NCBI RefSeq assembly: GCF_001562255.1 | Contig: NZ_CP014301.1 | Span: 4,805,501-4,869,500, forward strand | DNA: 64,000 bases | From: Bosea sp. PAMC 26642 | Lineage (GTDB): Bacteria > Pseudomonadota > Alphaproteobacteria > Rhizobiales > Beijerinckiaceae | Reading direction: 5' to 3' | Shown: positions 16,669 to 25,214 of the stretch, piece by piece | How the letters are laid out: every line of letters begins with the position of its first letter | How positions within the stretch are numbered: position 1 is the stretch's first letter | Notes under the pieces: generated by a model | The model's database searches: none | Seen by the model: the letters and a program-made list of their open reading frames with translations, nothing else | What the model was told of the DNA's origin: nothing | Made by a program: the position numbers and the translations under genes

Positions 16669-17927
16669 GCTACTTGCCCAAACGCGAACATGCGATGCCG
16701 CTCGGTTGCCGGGCCGCCATCGGGCTCCTGATGCTGACGCTGGTCGGACAGGCGGCGGCGCAGCCGGCTCCCGCCCCGTCGCTGACCCCCTCTGCGGCGC
16801 CGGCCCAAGCTCCCGCACCGGCGGCAGCTCCGCCCCCGCCGACGCCCATTCCTTATGCCGAGGCGGTGCTCAAGGCGGCCGACGATCTGTTCAGCAAAGC
16901 CAAGGTCACCGGCGACCGTGTCGAGCTTGTCATCGACCCGCTGATCGATGCGGTCTCCGGCGCCCAATCGACCGCGACGCGGAATACCGAAAAGACCCTC
17001 ATCGAACTCGTCCAGAAATCCTATCCCCGCTTCTCGGTGCAGCCCTTCAATTCGGACACGCTGGCGCGCAATCCAGTGGTGCTCGTCGGCACCTTCACGG
17101 CGGTCAACAATCAGGGTGTCGCCAGCGGGCCCCGCGATGCCTTCCGGATCTGCTTCACCCTGGCCGATCTCGCCTCGAAGACCGTCGTCTCGAAGGGCGT
17201 CTCGCGCGCAAAGCCCGACGGCGTCGACACCACGCCGACGGGCTATTTCCGCGACGCGCCGGTCTGGACCAAGGACGCGGCGACGGACGCCTATATCAAG
17301 ACCTGCCAAGGCACCAGACTAGGCGATACCCTCGACCCGGCCTATGTCGAGCGCCTCAACGCGGCGGCGCTGATCAGCGACGGCATCCTCGAATATGAGG
17401 CGAAGCATTATCGCGAGGCGCTGGCCTTCTACCGCACGGCGCGCCAGCTTGCCGGCGGCGACCAGTACCGTGTCCGCGTCGGCACCTATCTCGTCAACAG
17501 CAAGCTGGGGCGCCGCGACGACGCTGTCGAGTCTTTTGGCGAACTCGTCGATGCCGGTCTCGGCACGAACCAGCTTATGGTCAAGCTGTTGTTCCGGCCA
17601 GGATCGACGCAGTTTGTCGATAATCCCGAAATCACCCAACCCTACCCGATGTGGCTGAGCCAGATCGCGACGCGCGCACGCCAGAAGGGTGCCTGCCTCG
17701 AGATCGTCGGCCATACCTCGCGCACCGGCATGGCACAGGTCAACGAGCGGCTTTCGGTGCTTCGGGCCCAGTTCGTCATGGACCTGCTGTCGACCGGCGC
17801 GCCCGAAAGCCGCGAGCGCATCATCGCGTCCGGGGTGGGCTTCAAGGAGAATTTGATCGGCACCGGCAAGGACGATGCGAGCGATGCTTTGGATCGTCGC
17901 GTCGAATTCAAGGTCATCGGCTGCTGA
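16659..17927 (+). CDS. Secreted protein with C-terminal OmpA-like domain
   Basis: A 422-residue protein. It has a signal peptide (AAIGLLMLTLVGQAAAQ), a Pro/Ala-rich linker, a central domain of unknown type (about 60-210) and a TPR-like helical stretch (HYREALAFYRTARQLAGGDQ). The C-terminal OmpA-like peptidoglycan-binding domain reads LLFRPGSTQFVDN, IVGHTSRTG, LSVLRAQFVMDLL and DALDRRVEFKV. The start overlaps the end of the caspase gene; an ATG at 16695 would trim the N-terminus to a tighter signal peptide. It is probably a cell-wall-anchored partner of the caspase-family protein (inference from overlap). Confidence 0.82.
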   Translation: MPLSYLPKREHAMPLGCRAAIGLLMLTLVGQAAAQPAPAPSLTPSAAPAQAPAPAAAPPPPTPIPYAEAVLKAADDLFSKAKVTGDRVELVIDPLIDAVSGAQSTATRNTEKTLIELVQKSYPRFSVQPFNSDTLARNPVVLVGTFTAVNNQGVASGPRDAFRICFTLADLASKTVVSKGVSRAKPDGVDTTPTGYFRDAPVWTKDAATDAYIKTCQGTRLGDTLDPAYVERLNAAALISDGILEYEAKHYREALAFYRTARQLAGGDQYRVRVGTYLVNSKLGRRDDAVESFGELVDAGLGTNQLMVKLLFRPGSTQFVDNPEITQPYPMWLSQIATRARQKGACLEIVGHTSRTGMAQVNERLSVLRAQFVMDLLSTGAPESRERIIASGVGFKENLIGTGKDDASDALDRRVEFKVIGC

Positions 17928-18005
17928 CGCACGCCCGGAACCCGGGTGCAGATCAGGCAGATCGCGGTCCCGGCCGCGAGATCTTTTCGCGAACAGGCGA
18001 GCAGC

Positions 18006-19544
18006 ATGACCGAAACCGGCGCGAATGCCTATGATGCCGTCGCCTATCCGGCCCACGCTTTCTCGCAGACGCATCCGGCGCGGCTTGCGACGATTGCCCA
18101 TGCGCATGGCATGAGGCCTCCGCCGCTTGCAGGGATGCGCGTGCTCGAACTCGGCTGCGGGCGCGGCGCCAATCTGATCCCGATGGCTGGCCAATACCCC
18201 GCCGGCCACTTTGTCGGGGTCGATCTGTCCTTGCGCGCGATCGAGGCGGCACGCAGCAGTGCAGCGGAACTCGGGCTCGGCCATATCCATTTCGAGCACC
18301 TCGACATCATGGCGGTGACGCCGGCGCTTGGCGAGTTCGACTACATCATTGCCCATGGCGTCTATTCTTGGGTGCCCGCCCCGGTACGTGACAGTATGCT
18401 GGCAATCTTCGGATCGCTGCTCAGCGCGCAGGGCGTAGCCTATGTCAGCTACAACGCTCTGCCCGGATGCCGTATTCGCGACATTGCACGCGACGTCATG
18501 CTGTTCGAGACGCGCGACGTCGAGGATCCCGAGGAGCGCGTGCGGCGCGCACGCCTCGCGCTCAAGCGCTTCGCCGATGCCGCGGACCCGGATTCCTTCC
18601 ATGGCGCGGCGCTGAGGATGCGACAGAGCCAAGTCGAGGAGATACCTGACGACGTCCTCTACCATGATGACCTCAACCCGCAGGCGCGCGCTTTCGCGCT
18701 GCATGAGGTGCTCGAGGATGCCAGACGTCACGGTCTGCAGTTTCTGGCGGAAAGCGCGTTTCCGAACCAGTTCGGCGCGGCGCGCGAACCGGCGCAGCAA
18801 TTGCTGGCGCAGATCCCGATCGATGACCGGCTTGCCAGGGAGCAGGCGCTTGATCTCGTCATAGGGCGGTTCTTCCGCGAGACATTGCTGTGCCGGGCCG
18901 ACATTCTCCTTCGGCCCGGCAGCGAGGCCTTGTCCCTGAAGCATTATCATCTCTCTGCCGACGTCCGGCGCGCGGCAGGCGATCCCGACGCTCGCCCCGG
19001 CGTCGAGCAGTTCTCTTTCGGCGCCGTGCAATTGGCGATCGACCTGCCGATCGCCAAGGCGGCTCTTGCCCGGCTCGAAGCCGCCTGGCCCGGAAGCATC
19101 GCCCATGACGTTTTGGCTCGGCAGTCGGCAAGCGATATCGGCCTTGACGGCAGCCCGGATCTCGCACGCGAACTCGGCCGTTTGGACGATGCGCTGATGG
19201 CGATCTTCAGGGCAGGATTGCTGGATATTCAGCTGGAGCCGCTCAAATTGACGACCACGCTCGGAGAACGTCCCGTCGCGAGCGCCTTGGCACGCGTGCA
19301 GGCCCGAACAACGCAGCAGGTTACCAATCTGCGCCACCGGACGGTGGTGCTGGACGATATCGTGGCTCGAAAATTCCTTTGCGTCCTCGATGGTTCGCGC
19401 GATCAGGTTCAGTTGCTCGACGAGATGAATGTCTTTCTGGCGCAGACCCGAACGGCCACGGAAGGGCTGCCCGAGCGCGCGACGGCGCAGGATATCCAGA
19501 TGCGCCTGCGCGATGTCGCGCGACTTGCTTTGCTCAGCGGCTGA
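18006..19544 (+). CDS. SAM methyltransferase with regulatory domain
   Basis: A 512-residue protein. Residues about 40-190 are a class I methyltransferase domain with motif I VLELGCGRG (46-54), an acidic end of strand two (GVDLSLRAIE) and FDYIIAHGVYSWVP. A methyltransferase regulatory domain (PF10119-like) follows at about 205-290 (DVLYHDDLNPQARAFALHEV, then AESAF). The C-terminal 200 residues are less typical. The ATG at 18006 begins MTETGANAYDAVAYPAHAFS, the usual opening for the family; the frame upstream to 17946 has no support. The substrate is unknown. It sits between the OmpA-like gene and the transglycosylase fusion. Confidence 0.85.
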   Translation: MTETGANAYDAVAYPAHAFSQTHPARLATIAHAHGMRPPPLAGMRVLELGCGRGANLIPMAGQYPAGHFVGVDLSLRAIEAARSSAAELGLGHIHFEHLDIMAVTPALGEFDYIIAHGVYSWVPAPVRDSMLAIFGSLLSAQGVAYVSYNALPGCRIRDIARDVMLFETRDVEDPEERVRRARLALKRFADAADPDSFHGAALRMRQSQVEEIPDDVLYHDDLNPQARAFALHEVLEDARRHGLQFLAESAFPNQFGAAREPAQQLLAQIPIDDRLAREQALDLVIGRFFRETLLCRADILLRPGSEALSLKHYHLSADVRRAAGDPDARPGVEQFSFGAVQLAIDLPIAKAALARLEAAWPGSIAHDVLARQSASDIGLDGSPDLARELGRLDDALMAIFRAGLLDIQLEPLKLTTTLGERPVASALARVQARTTQQVTNLRHRTVVLDDIVARKFLCVLDGSRDQVQLLDEMNVFLAQTRTATEGLPERATAQDIQMRLRDVARLALLSG

Positions 19545-19654
19545 TTGTTGTCGCCCTCGCCATTCCCTTCTATCGTGCGAAGGTGGCCTGTCCGGCGCAA
19601 TGCGCGGCTGTTGCGCGAGGCCGGGGTCGGCCAGCACGGCAGCGGTCATCTTCG

Positions 19655-21259
19655 ATGAACCAGCACTTCAAGGATTTCCAGACCGAGTTTCCCGAAGATC
19701 GCTGCCTTGACGTGGTGATGCGCGCGCGCCATGGCGGCGATCATCTGGTGTGCCGCGCCTGCGGTCGCGAGGCGACTTTTATGCCGCGTCCCAAATTGCG
19801 CGGCTATGCCTGCCCCCATTGCAATTTTCTGGTCTATCCTGGCGTCGGCACACCGCTGCAAAGTCGACGCACAACCTTACAACTCTGGTTCTTTGCGCTG
19901 AAACTGGCCTCTGCCCAGCGCGGCAAAGCTGCTGCAATGCTCGAGCGCGACGCTGCGGTTTCTCCGGTTCTGGCGCGGCGCATGATCGACGATCTCGATG
20001 CGCTCGCCAAGGATGCGGGCTCTTCGGTGTGGCTGGAGGCGATCCGTGGCATCGTGGCTGGCAAGCAGCTGGGCCTGAGCCGGACAGACAGGCTCGCAGG
20101 TCGGGAACGCGCGACCGATCGCGGCGCTGCTCGCCCGTCCGACGCAGGTGCAATGGCTGAGACGGTGTTCCCCGCGCAACGCGGCGGGCCTGTCGTCATA
20201 GCCCTCTGCGCGGCAGGCATCGTGGCTCTGGTGGCGATAGCGGGGCTCGTCATCGCGACCCGGCAGCTGGAACCTTCGGCGCTGCCGGTAACGGAATTGG
20301 ATGTGCCGGATCTCAAGCTCGCGGCGCGGCCGTCGCTCATCCTGTCTTCGGTCGAAAGCGACCTCGAGGCGGCAAGGCAGGCGACGCAGTTCGCCGATCG
20401 CAACGACCCTTCGCTGGCTGCGATCCGCGAGCAGGGGGACACTCCGGAAGAGCCCCCCGATCTCGGCAAGGTGCAGCCGCCGCCGAACATCCTGCTCGTC
20501 CCGCCGCGTGTGCCTTCGGGAACCCCACTGCCTGCTGGTCGACCGATCGCGCGCCCGCCAGCGGGTGGCGGCGACCCCGAGCAGATCCTGACTTTCGGCC
20601 CGATCCGGATCAGGCGCCACCTCGTCGACACGATCGTGCGGGCGGGCCGCATCGTCGGCGCAGACCCAACGCTGCTGATGGCGGTCGCAGACAAGGAATC
20701 CTCATTCGCGACGGCCGTTCAGGCCAAGACCTCGTCGGCGACCGGGCTCTATCAGTTCATCGAGCAGACCTGGCTGGGCGTCGTCGCCGAGTTCGGACTG
20801 CGTCATGGCTTGCAGGCGGAAGCGCGCTTGATCAGCCGTTCCGGCCGTCAGTACACCGTAGCCGATGCCGGCGAACGGCAGCGCATCCTCGACATGCGGC
20901 GCGAACCCTATATCTCGGCGCTGCTCGCTGCCGAGATGCTGAAGCGCGACACGCTGCGCCTGGAAAAGGCGATGGGCCGCCACCTGACCGGCGGCGAAAT
21001 CTATCTGATCCACTTCCTGGGTCCCGATGCGGCCCAGACCTTCATCGCCACGATGGAGGAAACGCCGGGCGCCAAGGCCGCCGAACTGCTTCCGCGTCCC
21101 GCGCAGGCAAACCGGCCGATCTTCTATGCCGAGGCCGGAGGCGAGACCAAGACATTGTCAGTCTCAGAAGTCCACAAGAAGTTCAACGATATGATCAAGC
21201 TCCGGCTCGACCGTTACGGAGATGTTCGCAAGCTCTGGGTCCAGGGCGCGCAGAAGTAG
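19655..21259 (+). CDS. Zinc-ribbon (IS1595-type) / membrane / lytic transglycosylase fusion
   Basis: A 534-residue fusion. Residues 1-90 match the zinc ribbon found at the start of IS1595-type transposases, with CRAC (33-36) and CPHC (53-56) and the following GTPLQSRRTTLQLWFFALKL. There is no DDE nuclease domain. A single membrane segment (about 179-202) follows, then a Pro-rich linker. A SLT-type transglycosylase domain starts at about 325: the catalytic Glu is E348 in ADKESSF, with SATGLYQFIEQTWL after it. The expected topology is cytosolic zinc ribbon and periplasmic enzyme. It may open peptidoglycan for the adjacent T6SS, as SLT enzymes do in other T6SS loci (inference). The ribosome site is weak. 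Confidence 0.85.
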   Translation: MNQHFKDFQTEFPEDRCLDVVMRARHGGDHLVCRACGREATFMPRPKLRGYACPHCNFLVYPGVGTPLQSRRTTLQLWFFALKLASAQRGKAAAMLERDAAVSPVLARRMIDDLDALAKDAGSSVWLEAIRGIVAGKQLGLSRTDRLAGRERATDRGAARPSDAGAMAETVFPAQRGGPVVIALCAAGIVALVAIAGLVIATRQLEPSALPVTELDVPDLKLAARPSLILSSVESDLEAARQATQFADRNDPSLAAIREQGDTPEEPPDLGKVQPPPNILLVPPRVPSGTPLPAGRPIARPPAGGGDPEQILTFGPIRIRRHLVDTIVRAGRIVGADPTLLMAVADKESSFATAVQAKTSSATGLYQFIEQTWLGVVAEFGLRHGLQAEARLISRSGRQYTVADAGERQRILDMRREPYISALLAAEMLKRDTLRLEKAMGRHLTGGEIYLIHFLGPDAAQTFIATMEETPGAKAAELLPRPAQANRPIFYAEAGGETKTLSVSEVHKKFNDMIKLRLDRYGDVRKLWVQGAQK

Positions 21260-21323
21260 AGCTGGCATTGCCGCTGCCGTAACGTTAAAATCGCCGGCAG
21301 TGCAGTTGGTGGTGAGAGGGACC

Positions 21324-21605
21324 ATGGCAGACAACCGGTTCGAACAGGTCGATGAGGCGCAAGCCGACGCGATCACGCTGACGCTGTCGCAGCGGGACGG
21401 CGCAGCCAGTGCATCGGTCGCCTGCCCGGCCGAGTTGACTGGAGGCCAACTCGTGAACGACTTCATCAGCGACGAGATGGCGCCCGTCGATGCTTTCCGC
21501 ACCGCGATCCGGCTTGCCAACGAAATCAAGGCGCCGATCGTCGTCGTCGATCCCGCTGCGCTCTGGCAAGCAGAATGGGGCAGCCTCTACCGCGAGGATT
21601 CTTGA
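21324..21605 (+). CDS. Small hypothetical protein
   Basis: A 93-residue acidic soluble protein (MADNRFEQVDEAQADAITLT...) of no recognised family. GAGAGGG lies three bases before the ATG at 21324, and codon use fits the neighbours. The middle (PAELTGGQLVNDFISDEM) and the end (PIVVVDPAALWQAEWGSLY) look like an ordered alpha/beta protein. It lies between the transglycosylase fusion and the convergent ppkA, so it may be a T6SS-locus accessory. Confidence 0.6.
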   Translation: MADNRFEQVDEAQADAITLTLSQRDGAASASVACPAELTGGQLVNDFISDEMAPVDAFRTAIRLANEIKAPIVVVDPAALWQAEWGSLYREDS

Positions 21606-21681
21606 CACGGTCGATCGGCGCCATTCCGGCACTGATCGAGCCAGGTTCGCGCCGGTAGCCCGAGCGCGCTTGGACAACGAC

Positions 21682-23706
21682 CTACTGAATTCGGAAATAT
21701 TTGATCCCCAGCCCCAGCTTCCCGCCTGACGCGGCAACGTCGCGCGCGAGATTGGGAAAGAACTCCGATGCCGGCGCCGGATTGGGGGCCAGCATGGCAG
21801 GGAAGGGTGCCCTGCTCACCAAAGCGAGCACCACCTGGGGACGCGGCGTCGAACCGCTCGATTCGAGCTTGAGATTGAAGCCCGTCTTGCTGCCCTCGCG
21901 CTTCAGATAGCTCGCGAGATTATAAACGAGCCCATCATCGCCGATGAGTACGACATCCAGGTTCTGGCCCGCCACGCTATCGACCGTGCCGCTCAGGATA
22001 TCGCCGCTATTCATCGCGAAGGCACCGATCTGCAGTCGCGGGCTGCGGTCGATGGCCTGGCCAAGCTGGCGCAGGAAATCGACCATCGGGCATTGCGCCG
22101 CCGTGACCGGACGCAGATTGATCGTCGCCTCGAAACCCTGCGCCTGCTTGAACGCGGTATCGAACGTCACGAAGGGCTCCGAACCGCTGCCAAAACCCTC
22201 AAGGTCGGCTTTCTTCTCGGCGACGTCTAGCGGCCAGAGGAAGAAGCAGGCGCCGCCATCATAGCCGCTGATGTAATGCTGGATCCGCTCGGCGGGCGTG
22301 CGCGGCTCCTGGGTCACCACCGGCGGCGGGGTCACCGCTGCGGTCGGGATCGGCGGCGTGACCTTGGGCTCGACCCGGCCCTGCTGCGGCTCGGGCGGCG
22401 GAACGCGTGGCGGCTCGACGCGCGCCGGGGCTTGCGTCTGCTGCGGCTGCCGTGCCGGCTGATCTGTCCTGACGGCGACTTGCGGCTGCGATTGCAAGGG
22501 CGGTGGAGGCTCGATGGCCTTGGGCGGCGTTGCGTTGGCTGTGGCGGGCGGCGGACTGGCCGCAGCGGGCGCTTCCGTCAGTGAGGGTGCGGTGGGCGCC
22601 GTCAGGCCAGGCGGTGGCGCGGTCGGTTCGGGTCTGACCGGCGCGTTCAAGGGCGGGAGAGCGACCAGCACCCGGGGATCGACCGAAGCGGAATCATTGC
22701 GCGGCTGCGACGACGCGGCCGGATTGTTCGCGGACGGATCGGTAGCGGGCCGCTGCTCACTCCAGAGCGCATACCCGCCCCCGGCGAGCACAGCCGCCAC
22801 CGCCACAGCCGCGGCAATGCGCAACGCGCTTTTGCTACGCCCGGAAGTATTGGCCACGGGCGCCTGCCAGGCAGCGACGCTGGCCATGTCGACCGGGCGT
22901 TGCGCCGGATCGGGCGCCAGCATCCTTGCCAGCAGCGGGCGGAAGCGCGCATCGACCGCGGCGAGGTCGGGCACCCGCCGACGCTTTTCCAGGATCTGGA
23001 CCTGGGTGCCGCCCATGTCGAGCGGCTTGCCGGCGAGCGCTTCCGTCAGCACCAGGCCAAGGCTGTAGATGTCGGACTGTCCGGTCACCTCGCCACCGCC
23101 GAGGCCGAGCTGCTCCGGCGAGACGTAATTGTATTTGCCGGCAAATCCGCTGCCGATCACGGTGCCCTCGCCGAGCTGGGTCGAGCGGGCGATCCCGAAA
23201 TCGATGATTTTCGCGCGCGCGACCTGGCCGTCCGGCAGAATGATGTTGTCAGGCGAGACGTCGCGATGAACGATTCCCAGCAGATGGGCGGCGTGCAGCC
23301 CGCTCGCGATCCGTCGCCTGAGGATATCGACCTCCTCGAAGCTCAGCGGACCCTGCTTGATCCGGTCGGACAAAGGCTGCCCGTCGACGAACTCCATGGC
23401 GAGATAGGGCGACTGCGTCACCGGATCGATCGTGAACACGTAATAGCGCACGATCGCTTCGTTGTAGAGATTGTGAAGCGCGGCAGCTTCCTTGCGAAAC
23501 AGCGCCAGCGCATTCTCGTTCTGCGCCATGTCGGGGCGGATCATCTTGATCGCGACTGCGTCCCCGGTCTGGATCGCGCGGCCCTTATAGACCTCGCCCA
23601 TGCCTCCGATCGCGATCAACCGCTCGATCTCGTAGATGCCGTTCAGCCGCGTGCCGACAGCGCTGCCATGGCGCGGCGCGATAACCGTGCGTTCGAGCTC
23701 GCTCAT
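21682..23706 (-). CDS. ppkA: T6SS Ser/Thr protein kinase PpkA
   Basis: A 674-residue membrane kinase. The N-terminal kinase domain has the glycine loop IGGMGEVYKG, Lys54 in VAIKMI, the catalytic loop HRDVSPDN (147-154, an unusual form of HRDLKPxN) and IIDFG (167-171). A membrane segment lies at about 288-310, then a long Pro-rich linker (about 330-470) and a periplasmic C-terminal domain ending GIKYFRIQ. In other T6SSs PpkA phosphorylates the FHA protein to trigger assembly, PppA reverses this, and the FHA protein and TagF are all in this locus. The start overlaps the pppA stop by four bases. It is the last gene of the block from tssK. Confidence 0.92.
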   Translation of the reverse strand: MSELERTVIAPRHGSAVGTRLNGIYEIERLIAIGGMGEVYKGRAIQTGDAVAIKMIRPDMAQNENALALFRKEAAALHNLYNEAIVRYYVFTIDPVTQSPYLAMEFVDGQPLSDRIKQGPLSFEEVDILRRRIASGLHAAHLLGIVHRDVSPDNIILPDGQVARAKIIDFGIARSTQLGEGTVIGSGFAGKYNYVSPEQLGLGGGEVTGQSDIYSLGLVLTEALAGKPLDMGGTQVQILEKRRRVPDLAAVDARFRPLLARMLAPDPAQRPVDMASVAAWQAPVANTSGRSKSALRIAAAVAVAAVLAGGGYALWSEQRPATDPSANNPAASSQPRNDSASVDPRVLVALPPLNAPVRPEPTAPPPGLTAPTAPSLTEAPAAASPPPATANATPPKAIEPPPPLQSQPQVAVRTDQPARQPQQTQAPARVEPPRVPPPEPQQGRVEPKVTPPIPTAAVTPPPVVTQEPRTPAERIQHYISGYDGGACFFLWPLDVAEKKADLEGFGSGSEPFVTFDTAFKQAQGFEATINLRPVTAAQCPMVDFLRQLGQAIDRSPRLQIGAFAMNSGDILSGTVDSVAGQNLDVVLIGDDGLVYNLASYLKREGSKTGFNLKLESSGSTPRPQVVLALVSRAPFPAMLAPNPAPASEFFPNLARDVAASGGKLGLGIKYFRIQ

Positions 23707-24506
23707 GGCCTCCCGCTCCTTAGCCTGCGTCGATTCGGCAGCCAGACTGTAGCCTCGCCATCGACCGGCCCTGCGCTATGGCGCACGACGATCACGGTGA
23801 CGTTGTCGTTGGCGCCACGGTCCAGCGTCAGCGCCAGCAGAGCATCGCAGGCAGCCTGCGCAGCCTGGCCGTCGACCGCAGCCAGAATCTCCGCGTCCGA
23901 GACATGGCCGGTCAGGCCGTCCGAGCAGAGGATGAAGATGTCGCCATCTTCGAGTTCGCCATTGTCGAGATCGAGCTCGGGTATGTCGTGCACGCCGATC
24001 GCGCGGGTGATCACATGCCGGCGTGGCGAGCGCAGCGCCTCGTCGGGCGAGAGAACACCCTTATCGACGAGGTCCTGGACCTCGGTATGGTCACGCGAGA
24101 GCTGGATGATCTGGCCATCGCGCACCAGATAAATCCGGCTGTCGCCCGACCAGACGCAGGCGAAATGCTGCTCATGCACCAGAAGGGCGGCGAGCGTCGA
24201 ACCCATCGCGACGCCGCCGCGCTTGCGGCTCTGCCGCAGCAGATCGGCATTAGCTTCGAGCACGCTGCGCTCGAGGCGGGCAAGCAGATCCGGTGCGGAA
24301 GCCGCCGGGCCGATGCTCTCGACCGCCGCAGCCAGCGTGCCGCTCGCCAGGGCGCCGTTCTCATGGCCGCCCATGCCGTCGGCAACAGCCCAGACGCCGA
24401 ATTCCGGCTGCAGGACGAAGCTGTCCTCGTTCTCCCGCCGGACGCGCCCGACATGCGTGATTGCGCCGGTCTCGAACGGCGCAGCCGAAGGGCTGATATC
24501 GTTCAT
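23703..24506 (-). CDS. pppA: T6SS PP2C-type protein phosphatase PppA
   Basis: A 267-residue PP2C-family phosphatase with metal-binding motifs VADGMGGHENG (Asp43), CSDGLTGHVSD and RGANDNVTVIVV, and the opening HVGRVRRENEDSF. It dephosphorylates the target of PpkA in the T6SS threonine-phosphorylation pathway. I placed the start at 24506 where the family opening begins and the ATG overlaps the tagF stop by four bases; a longer upstream frame overlies tagF and is non-coding. Confidence 0.92.
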   Translation of the reverse strand: MNDISPSAAPFETGAITHVGRVRRENEDSFVLQPEFGVWAVADGMGGHENGALASGTLAAAVESIGPAASAPDLLARLERSVLEANADLLRQSRKRGGVAMGSTLAALLVHEQHFACVWSGDSRIYLVRDGQIIQLSRDHTEVQDLVDKGVLSPDEALRSPRRHVITRAIGVHDIPELDLDNGELEDGDIFILCSDGLTGHVSDAEILAAVDGQAAQAACDALLALTLDRGANDNVTVIVVRHSAGPVDGEATVWLPNRRRLRSGRP

Positions 24507-25210
24507 GGGCGCTCCCGCCTTTTTGCGATGACAGCATCGAAGCGTCCGGTCAGCAAGCCTGCGAAGAGATGCGGATCGGGCAGGGCCTGGCCGACCAGTG
24601 CCAGCGGCTCGAACTGCTCGCCGCCGACGGTCCAGAAGACCGCCGTTTTCGCAAAGGACCGCGCGTGGTCCTCGACGCGCAGCAGGCCGAGGCGCTCCGG
24701 AAAATTTGCGGCATCGAGCGCGCTGACGATCGTGCCGTCCGACAGTCGCACCATTTCGGCCGGCGGCGCCACTTTCAGCTGATCGTCGGGTGCGGGCAGG
24801 GCGGAGAGGCACTGAGAGGTCGTCTCGAAGCTTGCCTCGGGTTCGAGGGTCTGCAGCAGGAAATCCTCGATCTGGCCGAACCAGTCTTCCTGTGGGTCGA
24901 GTTCGGGGGGCGGGATCGCGGCGCCCGCCGCGGCCATGGCGAAGACGGTCAGCGGGAAGTAGCGGCCGACGCCGTCGACCGAGGGCATGAAGGCGCCCGC
25001 GACCGTCTCGCCGCAATAGGCCTTGCCGAGCCAGAAGCGCCAGATCGGCGCGTTCAGAAAGGCCTCCTGCCAGCGCGGTCCAAGCTCCAGCCGGCTCGCT
25101 GTCAACCCGCCCTGTAGCCAGGGCTCGTAGACCGACAGGAACGGTGCGGGCGCGCCGATCGCGATGAAATCGCGCTTGCCTGGAAGCTTTCCGAACAGCC
25201 CGCACGCCAT
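24503..25210 (-). CDS. tagF: T6SS-associated protein TagF
   Basis: A 235-residue TagF (DUF2094) protein. The family opening CGLFGKLPGKRDFI and the GRYFPLTVF segment are clear. TagF represses T6SS activity post-translationally; in some species it acts by sequestering the FHA protein. It lies between tssM and pppA with a four-base overlap at its 3' end and a four-base gap upstream, consistent with one operon. Confidence 0.93.
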   Translation of the reverse strand: MACGLFGKLPGKRDFIAIGAPAPFLSVYEPWLQGGLTASRLELGPRWQEAFLNAPIWRFWLGKAYCGETVAGAFMPSVDGVGRYFPLTVFAMAAAGAAIPPPELDPQEDWFGQIEDFLLQTLEPEASFETTSQCLSALPAPDDQLKVAPPAEMVRLSDGTIVSALDAANFPERLGLLRVEDHARSFAKTAVFWTVGGEQFEPLALVGQALPDPHLFAGLLTGRFDAVIAKRRERP

Positions 25211-25214
25211 CGCC

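Noticed and set aside
19655..19920. Insertion-sequence remnant suggested by the IS1595-type zinc ribbon
   Set aside because: No DDE domain, terminal inverted repeats or target duplication are visible, and the ribbon is in frame with an intact membrane and SLT domain, so I treat it as a domain of a functional protein.
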